NCBI GenBank assembly: GCA_009760855.2
Contig: WPIO01000004.1
Coordinates: 11,730,501-11,794,500 of the forward strand
Length of the DNA: 64,000 nt
Reading direction: 5' to 3'
Source of the DNA: Cristatella mucedo
Lineage: Eukaryota > Bryozoa > Phylactolaemata > Cristatellidae
Shown: in pieces, positions 1 to 10,837 of the stretch
How positions within the stretch are numbered: position 1 is the first letter of the stretch
Layout of the letters: every line of letters starts with the position of its first letter
Translations under genes and position numbers: made by a program
The notes under the pieces: model-generated
Told to the model about the DNA's origin: nothing
Database searches by the model: none
What the model saw: only the letters and a program-made list of their open reading frames with translations

Positions 1-1190
1 GTCATAGTTGCTATTTCCAGCTGGCGCTCCTTGCATTTGTTGAACGTTATCTTAACTAATTCGGCCATCACTAATCAAGCCTGGTTGCGAACACTTGCTC
101 AGGGACTTTACAGCTTCTTCAATCGATACTTCCCATTCGGCCCCATTTAGACGCAGGGGCTATAGCAAGCAAGAACGATATGGCTGAATGTTTAGCAAGG
201 CGACGCTGCCCTTATCTTAGACAATCGCCTCTGGCCTGAAGACGGTATCAATCAAATAGGATAATATATACAGCTTTGAGTAGCGACATAGTCAGCTGGT
301 GACTAGCCGCTGAGTGGGCAAAGACAGTTCGCTTGCAAAAGGCCCAGAAAGTTGGCGCACAAGTAGAGCACTCGGTAGAACTGACGACGGCGACGCGAAG
401 AAAACGAGAAAAGCTCGTCAAGCGCATCCCTTCAGAGAACTTCGCATGCATTAAAAAGCAGCCTACTGAACTAATCTTGAACACTCAAACCGATACTAGC
501 GAATGAATTCGTTGCTCAGAAAGCCTCAGCAAAACTATCCCAACAGACCAAACTTTGACAGAAGCATTATATGTGAGACGCAGTGCTGCCGCGAAGCCAT
601 TCGCCAGTCAATGGTCGAGAAAGTTACCGGTAGTTTAATAACAATGCCGACAAACAGAACGTGGACTGTATCCAAATACGGACAAAGAACAAGCAACAAA
701 CGGGTCCAATATATAGTACTCCTAAAGGATTACTATTGGCTGAGCAAGCCATCATGCATGTTAATCTTAAGACTACTGGCTTTTCTTCCTGATCACGCTC
801 TGATCAGCCCTGATCAGCCGTAGTTGGTGTGGCCTCGGCAGGGGTCTATTGGCCTAGGTACAGCCTATCAGCTGTGGTCTGCAGCTCCAAGAACAGCCGG
901 TGTCTGGAGTCAGTCAGTGATGCACTGCAGATCGAGGTGAAATCGTCCGGCACAATGGCTGTGAAGCGGATTCAGCCAACGTTATATATGTCATTTGCAT
1001 ATGTAATTTTTATAGCATCCTAAGAGAACGTGACCTTCCGCGTGGCGTTTTAGAGCTTGAACCCGCGGCGTTAACCAATAAATATTAATATAATAATATT
1101 AGTAGTACATTCGTATGTAAAACTCTCAGAAAACTTAATCGCTGTCTAGGAAATTTATATATGCTACACAGAAACAAGACCGTATGATTA
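1..1190. other. Unassigned sequence at left edge
   Basis: No gene, recognisable repeat or splice-bounded coding stretch was found. The open frames here are under 110 codons, lack family resemblance and have no convincing donor or acceptor partners. A short cluster of TGATCAG words lies near 790-825. By position it would be intron of gene A or older repeat debris. Confidence 0.4.
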
Positions 1191-1197
1191 GTGGTAG

Positions 1198-1705
1198 TGT
1201 GCAAAGTGTGGGCAGTCATAAGCATGCACAGGAAAAGTCACAAGTATCCAGAAAATGCTGCTAGGAAAATATGCGTCTTTAGCTCCCGTTTAGATGCCGC
1301 CAAGTGGATGTCGTGAAGTTATTTAGAAGTGAGTTCCAGGCTTTGCGAGCATACGAACTGAAGGCTCGGCCTCTAAAGGATTTGAGGCTGTTTCGCTGCA
1401 CAGCTAGCTGGCTTGAGAAAAAAGAGCAGGTGCTACGATGCCAAGCCTGATAGGCAGGAGACTCGGACAAGTGCACCAAAGTCAGTGAACGAAGCGACCG
1501 AAAAAAGTAAGCGAAAAAATCTCGAAGTCGATGCGCTGCTGGATGGAGAACCAGTGCAGGTCGGCGAGAAGTGGTGCAATATGGCAACTGTAAAGCAGCC
1601 GAAAGAAAATCCAGGCTGAAGAGGTCTGAAAGAGCTGCAAGCATTTGCTGAAACCGGAAGACCTACGAGCCTCGCAAACACGCGGAGAGAAATTCAATTT
1701 GCCGA
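1198..1705 (-). mobile_element. LINE family 1 (L2/CR1-like), 3' ORF fragment
   Basis: Read on the minus strand, the frames give the C-terminal part of a LINE reverse-transcriptase protein, including FRGRAFSSYARKAWNSL, which matches the FGGHAFSSYAPKAWNSL-type block seen in the copies at 56041-56450 and 21421-21905. The order of blocks (CRER-type block, HITPL, DLHWL, QRID, LTFRSLYSLAPAYL) is kept but spread over more than one frame, so the copy is dead and 5' truncated. It ends within the conserved TGCTTATG region of the 3' UTR and lacks the hairpin tail. Confidence 0.75.
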
Positions 1706-2271
1706 GGAATGGTGGTGTTGCTTTTCTGTTTTTTTTTCTGGTAATTGAATAACTGTCTTCGAGGCTGGTCGGGGTCGCAAGATGGAAAATGACGCCTAAT
1801 AAAGTAGTGTCCCGTAGAGTCTAGTGCCTCATCGATGAAGGCTGGAAGACCAGCCTGCTAACGTACAGAAAAACAAACTGCTCTCAGATTAAGCTCAGTG
1901 GAACTTTGAGACTGACTCGTTAATTTCAGGTCACCTGCAGAAGTTCTAGTACTGGCCATGTGCTGGCACACTGCTGCTAAGCCTTTTAATAAATGGCGAT
2001 TTTAGACGTAAGAAACACTTTCCTTGAGATGAAGACAGTGAGCTTCCTCCCATCCCGAACTTTGCAGTTTCCATACACGTCTCTAGTCAGTGGTTACTTC
2101 CGCTTTAGAAGCAGGCTCCTGCTTTTGCCTTACCTAGCTGCCAGGTGAAATTTTGTTTTGATGGTGGTGTGCACTCACCTCTTCAAGCAGCCGAGGCTGG
2201 TCGTAATTTTTTCGGTCGCTTAGAAAAACCTTACATTCTCATCTGGGTATATATCAACGCCTAATACTCTA
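1706..2271. other. Unassigned spacer
   Basis: A stretch of ordinary composition between two LINE fragments. I see no domain, no repeat match to the rest of the window and no splice-bounded frame. Confidence 0.35.
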
Positions 2272-2556
2272 TTTCTTACGCAACGACAACTACTCTGCTA
2301 CGGCCGACTATGGCACATCCTTTTCAGCAGTCCTGAGCTGCTACTTCCATGCTACTCACTACCTCAACTGCTCTCCTGACTCTGCTATGCTTCCCACTTT
2401 CTCTTTGTTGCGTGAGACGAAGTCTGTTGGCTACCGAATGCGTACCGAAAGCCGCCTAGGCTGTGAGTGCGCTATACAAAACTCTCCTGCGTAACACCCA
2501 CATGGTCTGTATGACTTTGTGGAGTTACAGACGGAGATACATTACATTACATCACG
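2272..2556 (+). mobile_element. LINE family 2, 3' end
   Basis: Matches the last about 280 bases of the family 2 copies at 41500-42290 and 44540-45805: the block with AACGACAACTACTCT, the CACATCCTTTT block, and the terminal TTGTGGAGTTACAGACGGA. It ends in a short TTACA-type repeat near 2540-2556, the likely tail unit. It is 5' truncated, as expected from incomplete target-primed reverse transcription. Confidence 0.7.
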
Positions 2557-2939
2557 TTGGGCCATTCCATTTCTGTGAAGTCATTCGAGTGAGACCTTGG
2601 CTGTGGAAGCAAGAATAAAGTTTGATGTAGGTAGCCCTCTCGGAGAATGTGCCCTTCCTGTGAGCAAGCTGAGAAATAACTGATCCGGTACCGAACGCTC
2701 ATGACGAACGTCCGTTTTACCTGTTCGCCGAATGAGTGGCCGGCTGAGCTGCTCGTTTCTTCCCGGCTCTGCATCGGTGCTCTCGTTTCGGCCCCGCCCC
2801 TTCGGTTGGTTTCTGTTTTCGTCCTGCAGAGGTTTCTTCCTCGTCCTAACTCCCTGCATTTTTATTTTAGGAAGCACATATACTGTGTTTGGCTTCTTTC
2901 GTGCTTCTGTCTTGCGTCCTAATGTTTCAGTGCACGTAG
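2557..2939. other. Unassigned, relatively GC-rich stretch
   Basis: Contains a 138-codon open frame on the minus strand (2581-2997) and shorter frames on the plus strand. None has a recognisable domain, and composition (Arg, Lys, Pro, Ser rich) suggests chance. It sits directly before a LINE and could be an unrecognised 5' part of it. Confidence 0.3.
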
Positions 2940-3900
2940 TGGTCGCGGGATGGCCTCTGTCGATCGCAGCCGACGGTACATTTTCATTTGCACGCACGGC
3001 ACTGGTCTCAGCAGGTGGCGTTGTGGTATTCTCAATAGAAATTCTGCTTTAGTGCCACGTTTACAGTCTCATTCCAACAGAAACAGTAAAGCCACAGGTT
3101 TTGCCTTGGTCATGGCTCTGCTGTTCGCTAACCGGTCAAGGTTACAATTATTGACAGCTGCCTTAAACACTAGCCACCTCAAAATCTTGATCCTATAGCT
3201 TGTGCTTGTAGGTTCCGATAAGGCTGAACACTCGTGAACATTTTCGTGTCGCCTCTGTCGCGGGTGTAACTGACTTGTATCCCTACCGGCTTTCAAGCCC
3301 GCCAAACTCTATAAATACCCTAGCTGCATTTATTGCTGACACACGTACCCGGATAGCAGAAAACTTGATCAAATTAAATGTTGATAAACAATAACTTGCT
3401 AATTTTGGGTAACCCCAGCGTTATTCAGAAGCTAGAAAGCTCAATTCTCTCAATCGGCAAGACCAGTATATCTCTTTTAGCCTGTGTCCAGAGTTTCGGT
3501 ATCTTCTTCCAAAATGACCAGTCACTAGATAATGAAATCAGCTGCCCAGTCGTCTGCCTTATTCCCGCTTCGCAATGTAGCAAACAATTTGGGCCTGGGC
3601 AGAGAAAGATACCGCATCAATGGTGTTCGATGCATTGTTGGTATCCTATTAGGACAGCTGTGGCCTTTTACTCGTTAAAGTGTAGCTCATAACGTCATGC
3701 TTACCTCGAGGACCGTGGGTGAAATTAATAGCACCACAACGGCACGGTACAGCAATAATGTGTCAAACAAGAAACAACTGTCAAATTTGTGCATGTGGCT
3801 GCAACGTGCTTTCCTATACTTAAAATTGAGCATAAAATTCTGGCACTTAATAGGGCTGTGAGATAAACGGGTTTTACAAAGGGCAAAAGCCATGGCATTT
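2940..3900 (+). mobile_element. LINE family 1-related, RT fragment
   Basis: The plus strand encodes ILGNPSVIQKLESSILSIGK followed by a block ending QSFGIFFQNDQSLDNEIS. This is the segment after the YADD motif in CR1/L2-type reverse transcriptases (LVTGxP..QKL, then RNLGVxFDSSLSFDSHI). The same stretch, diverged, recurs at 35840-36760, so both are copies of one LINE. The downstream part (3690-3900) also resembles 37895-38060. Frames are broken; the copy is dead. Confidence 0.7.
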
Positions 3901-3904
3901 GAGC

Positions 3905-4010
3905 TGCTTATAATAATAATAATTATAACTGGCTTGAGAAAGCGCCATCAGAGAATTCAAGCTCTTTCTAGGCGCTTTGTATTTGCTGCAAAGTAAGCAG
4001 GATTGAACAT
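3905..4010 (-). mobile_element. LINE family 1, 3' tail
   Basis: The reverse complement reads as the family 1 3' hairpin (GCGCCTAGAAAGAG, then TCTCTGATGGCGCTTT) followed by ATT units, seen on the plus strand as TAATAATAATAATTATAA. Only the last about 100 bases of the element are present. Confidence 0.75.
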
Positions 4011-4539
4011 TCGTTTACAAGGACCCGATGCCGCGGATGCAACTTTTGCTACCCTACCTATTTCCGGTTTCTGGAACGCTTTCCTCGGTTACCTTCTTAA
4101 TAACAACAACCCCCAGGCCTCGTATTGTCAAGGCCACGCCAGGCGAATTGCAGCAACGTCAAAACGAGGTTTAGGCAAATGTAAAGCAAAGCGGATCAGA
4201 AGAAGTAAATGCGTAAGCGAGCAAGTACAGCGAGGCGTTCCGGAGCCCCTTCGGTACGCTCCTGCGTCCACAGGCGTCGCAGATGTAAAAGTAAATTGAA
4301 GAGAAATACGGTCCGTCATCAGATACAGCCAAACGGAAAAAAATCAACTGTTCGGACAGGCCCGCGGTTAGTGCACGGATGCGCGTTTGTATGTGCGTGT
4401 GTGCATGAGAGTGTCAAGCCGAAGCAGATGTCTCGAAGAGATGTCGAAGAGATGCCTAACAACTTTAGACTAGAAAGACTGGAGGAAATGAGCTGCACCT
4501 GCTTGCCCTGCCTTTTATCCACGATTAAACATTTGGCTA
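4011..4539. other. Unassigned spacer
   Basis: No recognised element. Several overlapping open frames of 60-117 codons occur on both strands with no domain resemblance and no matching splice borders. Confidence 0.3.
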
Positions 4540-4625
4540 TGCCTCCTGTGCAGCAGATGTAAAGTGCCTAGAAAGCTATTGAGTTCTCTGCAGGCGCTAT
4601 AATAAACTTATTATTTTTATTGATG
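4540..4625 (+). mobile_element. LINE family 1, 3' tail
   Basis: GCAGCAGATGTAAAGTGCC, a short loop, TTGAGTTCTCTGCAGGCGC and then TTATTATTTTTATT match the conserved 3' hairpin and ATT tail of family 1. The copy is minimal (about 85 bases) and shows single-base changes in the hairpin. Confidence 0.7.
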
Positions 4626-5059
4626 TCATATTATTACTGCAATGAGCCAGGCTAGCACGTGCTCATGAGTGACAACTACTTGAATCCATCCTCCTCTGCC
4701 AGCTTGGCGTTAATTAGCGCGGAAGGAGTTGATCTGAGCCCCTGATGCTGGATCCCTCCACCAGAAGCCAAGTCTACGTCCTGATCACCGATAGGGTGAC
4801 GTTAGGTAAAGGAGGTAACAGCTGCGCCATTGATGTCATTTGCGACCTCCAGCTACACTGACATTAGTTGAACAACGGTAACCGCCGCGTCCCTGACTGT
4901 GTGATCCCAGTTAATTTGTGCTTACCTATGTAGCAGCCGCTAAGAGTCTATGTCTATGACTTAAAACTATGACTATAACTAAAAGAAGCAAAATTTTCCT
5001 GTGGCTGAGAAAGGTTAATTGACCCCTTCACTCTTTTAATATATTTATGCTAATCACGA
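4626..5059. other. Unassigned spacer
   Basis: Ordinary composition with no domain, no splice-bounded frame and no repeat match that I recognise. Confidence 0.3.
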
Positions 5060-5384
5060 CCACTGTTTAGTTACAAGCCAACCTTCTCTATTACCTTGCA
5101 AGTGGCATTATCCACATTTAAAAGGAACTTAAAAACACCTATTTAGGACAGCATTTAGTGGGTCCCTGTGATTCGTCCTTCACGTGCTTATGCGTGCTGA
5201 CACTGTGCATGCTGCCACTAACCAAATTTGCATGCTGACCCTGTGCATGTCACCCCTAACCATGTTATTCATTTTGTTTATTTTTTAAGCATGATTTTAC
5301 TTACCGTTTAATTGCATTTCCCTTTGCAGCAAATGTAAAGCGCACAGAAAGAGATTAAGTTCTCTGAGGGCGCTTTATCAAGTA

Positions 5385-5439
<55 letters not shown>

Positions 5440-5441
5440 GA
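5060..5441 (+). mobile_element. LINE family 1, 3' UTR and tail
   Basis: Shares the ordered 3' UTR blocks of family 1: CACATTTAAAAGGAACTTAA, AGCATTTAGTGGGTCCCTGT, CTTATGCGTGCTGACACTGT, GCATGCTGACCCTGTGCATG, then the hairpin and a long (ATT)n tract. It is close to the copies at 9690-10075 and 38082-38520 and so is among the younger copies in the window. Confidence 0.85.
5386..5439 (+). repeat. (ATT)n microsatellite
   Basis: About 18 near-perfect ATT units forming the expanded tail of the preceding LINE copy. On the minus strand they create a run of asparagine codons in a spurious frame. Confidence 0.95.
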
Positions 5442-5889
5442 TATTCAATGATGTATTAATTATCACTTTCAGCAATTGAATGACGAGAAGACCAACATAA
5501 TCGATATTTAAAAGCCCACTGTCGGTCAAAAACTAGAAACCCTTCCCTTCGACAGCGGCTCCAAAGGCATCCCTTTTGAAGCATCTGTGCATCGGAATGG
5601 AGCCATAGTTCTTAACACGTAGTTTCTAAACATGAACTTACGGATGAACTTACGAACTTACAACGGGTTACCAAAGCAGCTTTAACTTCAGCTGACATAT
5701 TGTCAAATAATTTATAAATTAATCGGTGCTCTTTAGACAACATAGCTCTCAAACCTGTTGATTTAACGTAAATATGAACACGGGCTGGCAAACACATTGA
5801 ACAGCCCGCTATAGGCACAGCGCCGATAGCAAAAGTAAGTTGGCTGAATGCATAAACAACGCACTATAAGCTTCCAGCTCTCAGTTAGG

Positions 5890-7300
5890 CGGTAGATGGA
5901 CGTTGCAATCCAGACAGTCGCTTACGCATCCCTTCCTTTATTGTCTGACTTCAGCTCACCTTTCTGAGCTGCATAACTATCGGATAAAGAATTCACTCTG
6001 ATCTTTCGGCCGTCCCCTTAATAAACTCAAATAGATCGAAATTTCCCAAGGTCTGAGCTGATTGATATTACAAAAACTCCCTGACTTAATAAGAGCGAAA
6101 CCATAAATTTACCCGAACTTCCAAGCACATGCGTCGTCCACGAGACTCAATCTTAATATGCTTAGGTTTGCTACATAATTGTTTGCTATTACCAGTGTTA
6201 ATTTTAATTAATCTGGAAAATGTTAACGCGTTTCATTTTCAGCCTCGAAGCGCCAAGGCGGAGATCTTCTAGCTTCTGGCGCTACAAAATACTTCAATTT
6301 TATTTTTGTCATTATTACTTATAATGCGGTAGTGTAACCATTGGCCCCTGGTTTGATTTTAGACGCTCCAACTACTCTTAACATTCAAGAGATAATAAGA
6401 GCTGCTGCTACATTTAATACTACAGCAAATGCTATATTAATAGCAGGCATCGCAGTTTGCAGTGCAATTAGTTTAACTTTTACGTAACACTTTAAGGTTT
6501 ACAATTAGGAAAGTAAGAAGGAGCTAGGAGTTACCGATTTCGAATTAAGGCGTCAAGATGTGTCTGAAAATCACATAGCAAAAAGCAAGTCGGAGCGAGT
6601 AGCAACAGGTTCAAGGATTTTTGCACTGCACTCGGACAGTCACGTTGTGGCGGAGGCTTGCAACAAACCACCACGGGCGGCCTGCAGAAGCGTAGCGTCG
6701 CGGTGCAGCGCCAAGCTTCTGCAGTGCTCGCTCAAGCGGTCGCGCGCAGACGCAGAGCCGGCAGAGCAGAGGAGCGCATCGGCCTTGTTCAAGCAGTCGC
6801 GCACACGAGATTCACCGTTCGCAGCAGTTTTAGTCAATGTAAGGCGAAGCCAGCGGCGCTCGCGACCGCTCTAGGACATGGTGAAAAGGCTTCGCAAGCA
6901 GAGCGCTCCATTTGCATCCTCTAGCTGCTTCGTTAGGCTGCACCGCGCGATACGGCACGCTGCGAGGCGCTAGTGGCGAGAACGGGCCCGCTTCGAGCGA
7001 GCACTGCTAGGATGAGCAGAATGAAGGTGGAGCTGTGGAGATGCACCAGCCGCTTTAGCTTGCTGTGCCGCTGGGTTCACTACAAGCACCGAGCTAGGGA
7101 CACCTAGACGCATAACAGCGAGTGCAGCTTCGCCTGCGTGGTAGTCTTGTCTATGCAGTGACGAACCCAGCACTACGTCAGTCAAGCTAATGACAGCGGT
7201 TCGGTCTAAGCACGCGCCCAGAGCCCCGTCTCTACGCCGAGGATACAAGACCTCATACGTTCCAGACGGCTACGTATATGGATTCCGCCTGCTGCGCTTC
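5890..7300 (+). repeat. Segmental duplicate of the 49050-50300 block
   Basis: Landmarks occur in the same order in both blocks: TCTGACTTCAGCTCACCT in the intron, the terminal exon with GCATCGCAGTTTGCAGTG (ATCGCAGTTTGCAGTG is shared exactly), GGCTGCACC, GGATGAGCAGAAT (GATGAGCAGAAT shared), TGACGAACC (ACGAACC shared) and TCTAAGCACGCGCC. Spacing is similar but not equal, and many substitutions and indels separate them, so the duplication is old. It carries the 3' end of an Ig-family gene plus about 0.8 kb of downstream DNA. Confidence 0.8.
6363..6487 (+). CDS. Gene A terminal exon: C-terminal hydrophobic anchor of an Ig-family surface protein
   Basis: Partial gene: only the last exon lies in the window. 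A pyrimidine-rich acceptor (TTTGATTTTAG) precedes AC GCT CCA, so the intron is phase 1, and the frame ends at TAA (6485-6487). It encodes about 40 residues: a polar stem (APTTLNIQEIIRAAATFNTT) followed by ANAILIAGIAVCSAISLTFT and then the stop. A hydrophobic block at the extreme C-terminus with no cytoplasmic tail is what GPI-anchor signals look like; a tail-less transmembrane end is the alternative. The exon at 49532-49650 has the same phase, similar length, the IQ start and the shared IAVCS core, which supports it as real coding sequence. Its upstream exons would lie left of the window or have been lost. Confidence 0.72.
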
Positions 7301-7700
7301 GTAGGATGTACAGGATGTATCGTAGGATGTACAGCATACAATGTTTAAGAATTATAGGGCTATATAGTCTTTCAGAGCCACGCACATCTAAGACGGTTTT
7401 CCACGAAGCGGCTATTCGTGTTTTTACGCTGGGCTCCCCAAGTTCATTTGGCAGATAGCCTTCGGAGGGCAACTGCGAGCTGTCACAGTACGGGTAACTG
7501 TCGTTTAGGACACTGTCAATGGTTTCAGTTTTATGTTAATTCGGATATTCAGCCTTACCGAAATTAGACATAACCAGTTTTTGGAAGGAATGAAAAGCCA
7601 TTCTTATTAACTAGAGCTTACTCGGCTGTCTGGCTTGAATACGTTAAGCTCCCCGAATAGTTAGCATTTCTTTTGAAAAGTAGCCAGTGATCTATAATGT
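7301..7700. other. Unassigned spacer downstream of gene A
   Basis: Contains a short direct repeat of GTAGGATGTACA-type words near 7300-7335. Otherwise nothing is recognised. It marks the right edge of the duplicated gene 3' block. Confidence 0.3.
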
Positions 7701-7701
7701 T

Positions 7702-7862
<161 letters not shown>

Positions 7863-7954
7863 TCGAAAAGAAGCCTCTCGAGTGAAAGATCTTTAGATAG
7901 ATAGATTTTCAGGTAGATATAACGAAAGAACTCTCGATATGTGTTCAGAGGAGG

Positions 7955-9480
7955 TCATAATAATAATAATAATGCACTTGATAAAGCGCCCTCAGAGAAC
8001 TCAATCTCTTTCTAGGCGCTTTACATTTGCTGCAAAGTGAAATGCAATTGAATGGTAAGTAAAATCAGGCTTGAAAAACAAAAAAAATGAATAATATGAT
8101 TAGGGGTGACATGCACAGGGTCAGCATGCAAATGTGGTTAGTGGCAGCATGCATGGTGTCAATGATATCTTGGGCGGTGCTAGCAGTGCATTTCGTGTAG
8201 CACTCCTTCAGAGCTGCAGCTCCTGGTCAGCCTTATGGCGGATAACCTAGGTTTAAGAAATGACCGAAGGCTTTCCTTCTAAGGTCATTACTGTAGTGTA
8301 AGTTCTGTCCATAAGATGGCTTAGTACTTAATTACACCAGCCTGGGTCTGGCACCATGCCGCTGTATATGTAAGGGTAGAGGATGACAGCTGATGTCAGT
8401 GCCGTTTTATAAAGTGGTAAAGCTAACCGTAAATTACACACGCCCACACATGTAAACTGTTCGCCCTGCCTCCGGGTGGTGCCTCTTGCTCTTGTGCTCA
8501 GGGAATGTCCGGGAGATGTGATGTCAGTCGGGAGTGACTTCCAGTAGTTAAGAACGTACAAACTAAATGCCTGGTCTCTAAAGACTTTGTGGCTCGTACG
8601 AGGTGTAGCTAAATTATTGGATTCAGAAAAGCGGGTGCTAGTATGCCTGCCCTGATGGGACAGTAGTTCTATTAGATTGGCTGGATATAGAGAATGAAGG
8701 AACTTTAATATGTGAGAGAAAGAATTCTGACGTTGCGAAAATGCTATATTTGGAGCCAGTGCAGGTCGGCGAAGTGGAGTGATATGGCAACTGCGATACT
8801 TTTGAAAGACAAGCCTAGCTTCAGAGGTTTGCACTAGCTGTAACCGCCTGATTGCACAGGCCGGTAGACTAGCAATGAGAGAATAGCAGAGTTGAGATAG
8901 GATTGTTACAAATGCATGGACCAATTTTAGATGGACTTTCCTATCTAAGCAAGCTCAAATTTTAGAATGCTCTTTAGAATGTTCTTTTTCTCAATATGCT
9001 GGCAAAGCATATTTTGAGAGTTGGGTTCAAATTTTTGAGTCACACCTGGTTTGCCCGTTACCAGTATGTTAGTTTTATCGTTATTTAATTTGAGAAAGTT
9101 TGCTGTCATCCTTATGTGGATGTCAGTAATACATGCAGAAAGAGATTTGAGAGAGTTCGTCGAGCTGGAGGGCTGGGAAGAATCAAAGAAAAAGTACAAC
9201 TGAGTGTCATCTGCATAGAAGTACAGACCTAGATTGTGCTGGGCAATCTATCGGCAAGTAGGAGAATATAAACTTTGAAGAGAAGCCAACCGAGTTCAAA
9301 TCTCCGAGAAGCTCCATACTACAGTGACTCCTTCGATGATCTTACTTAATTATCATGAGTATTCTGGGTCTCCCACTGAGATAGGACTTAAACCATCGTA
9401 TTGGAGTAAGATGATACTGGCTACAAATGCTAAACAGCTACCTTCAGTGGGGATGAAAGCGGATGCACATTAATTTGTGA
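7955..9480 (-). mobile_element. LINE family 1, long RT-bearing copy
   Basis: From right to left on the minus strand: MYFFFDSSQPSSSTNSLKSL and FLKLNNDKTNILVTGKPGV (9199-8945) are the YADD-distal and KTxxLVxG blocks of the reverse transcriptase. Then come SLIASLPACAIRRLQLVQTS and RSCHITPL (8924-8700), a later STRFSES block, and the 3' UTR and hairpin with an ATT tail at 7955-8150. About 170 bases near 8160-8330 do not match other copies. The catalytic block reads YFFF in place of YADD, and frames are broken. Confidence 0.8.
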
Positions 9481-9689
9481 AGGAATGTGACATTCAGTCA
9501 GGTCGTTGCGATCGTTCTCGCATTGGCCCGTTGGAAAATTGAATGAGACTATACGTTCCCAGAGATCCGCCTACCCTTAAGTAGAAGCATCTTCATTAAC
9601 CATGACTCATTGGTCTGTGCCAGTCATTCGATTGCTCGGTTCCGCGCTGCTGTGGCATCGAATATATCGATATATCTAATATTATACCT

Positions 9690-10075
9690 CGTACAAACCT
9701 TAAATCCTTTGGAGACCGTGCATTTAGTTCTTATGCTCCCAAAGCCTGGAACTCCCTCCCGACATGCGTCAGAACATCCCCTGATCTGACCACATTTAAA
9801 AGGAACTTAAAAACACACCTATTTAGGCATTAGTGGGTCCCTGTGATTCGTCCTTCAGGTGCTTATGCGTGCTGACACTGTGCATGCTGCCACTAACCAC
9901 ATTTGCATGCTGACCCTGTGCATGTCACCGCTAACCATGTTATTCATTTTATTTGTTTTTCAAGCATGATTTTACTTACCATTCAATTGCATTTCCCTTT
10001 GCAGTAAATGTAAAGCGCCTAGAAAGAGATTAAGTTCTCTGAGGGCGCTTTATCAAGTACTTTATTATTATTATT
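9690..10075 (+). mobile_element. LINE family 1, 3' end, well preserved
   Basis: Begins in the last coding block (CCTCGTACAAACCTTAAATC, then GCTCCCAAAGCCTGGAACTC), continues through the 3' UTR landmarks and ends with the hairpin (10012-10051) and ATT units. It gives one of the cleanest views of the 3' hairpin in the window. Confidence 0.85.
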
Positions 10076-10679
10076 ATGATTGAAACCATGCCAGTAGCAA
10101 GTTTTTTTGAGACTCTTTAGACAGGAGATCACGTGGGCATAACCAAAAGTCACTGCATTAGCGACTGAAGCCAGCTCATTTTCCTGGCATCTATGAGCAA
10201 AGAGCATAGCAATAAAGCAGAAGCAGAGACATTTTATCGACATGCATCGGATTTACTGAACATAAACTGGTGTTCTTACTTGATAGATGAGGTTACCTCG
10301 TTTTTAGCACACCTAAAGATATCAAAATGTCAATTTCAACAATTGAATTCCACTGCTAACAGTATGCTCTAGGGTGTGGCGATGGTGGACTACAGCTCAA
10401 ACCTCCAACCACACCCCAAGGCTGCCTGGAAGTAGCTATTAAATCCTCTCGAAGGCCTACGAGGTATAATGATGCAGTTATTTGAAGTTAATTAGGAGCA
10501 CTTAAATCCAAGCATATATGGATTCTGCTTTCTAGGTTAGCAGAATACAAAAATATGCATTATGATGTCATCATTCTTGTCGTGCCAAATCGTAGTAAAC
10601 ATTATGGCTCCCCCCCCCCGCCGTAAGAAGTTTCTTGCTACATACGGTGATCACGGTATTTGTTGTTGCATGTGAGCAG
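10076..10679. other. Unassigned spacer with a C10 run
   Basis: Nothing recognised apart from a homopolymeric C run at about 10609-10619. No splice-bounded frame seen. Confidence 0.3.
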
Positions 10680-10837
10680 CAATGGCTCACTGGGTGTTTG
10701 CGCTTCACGACCTCCATCCAACGACCTCGGTTCGAATACTGCTGTGGGCGATCCTTTATTGGCACTGCAAGCGGTGGCGATAGCCTTTAAGGCTCTTCTG
10801 TTGCTATACAAAAGAGGTTCTTAAATCAGCTAGTATG
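10680..10837 (+). mobile_element. SINE S1 (tRNA-derived)
   Basis: The tRNA-related head carries a box-B-like GGTTCGAATACT. The body reads GGGCGATCCTTTATTGGCAC, GCGGTGGCGATAGCCTTTAA and GGCTCTTCTGTTGCTATACA, and the copy ends AAATCAGCTAGTATG. The same order recurs at 28863, 48205, 51438 and 60326. Confidence 0.8.

Noticed and set aside
2581-2997. 138-codon open frame on the minus strand
   Set aside because: No domain, biased low-information composition, no splice support, and it overlaps plus-strand LINE sequence.
5308-5529. Asparagine-run protein on the minus strand
   Set aside because: Translation of the (ATT)n tail of a LINE.
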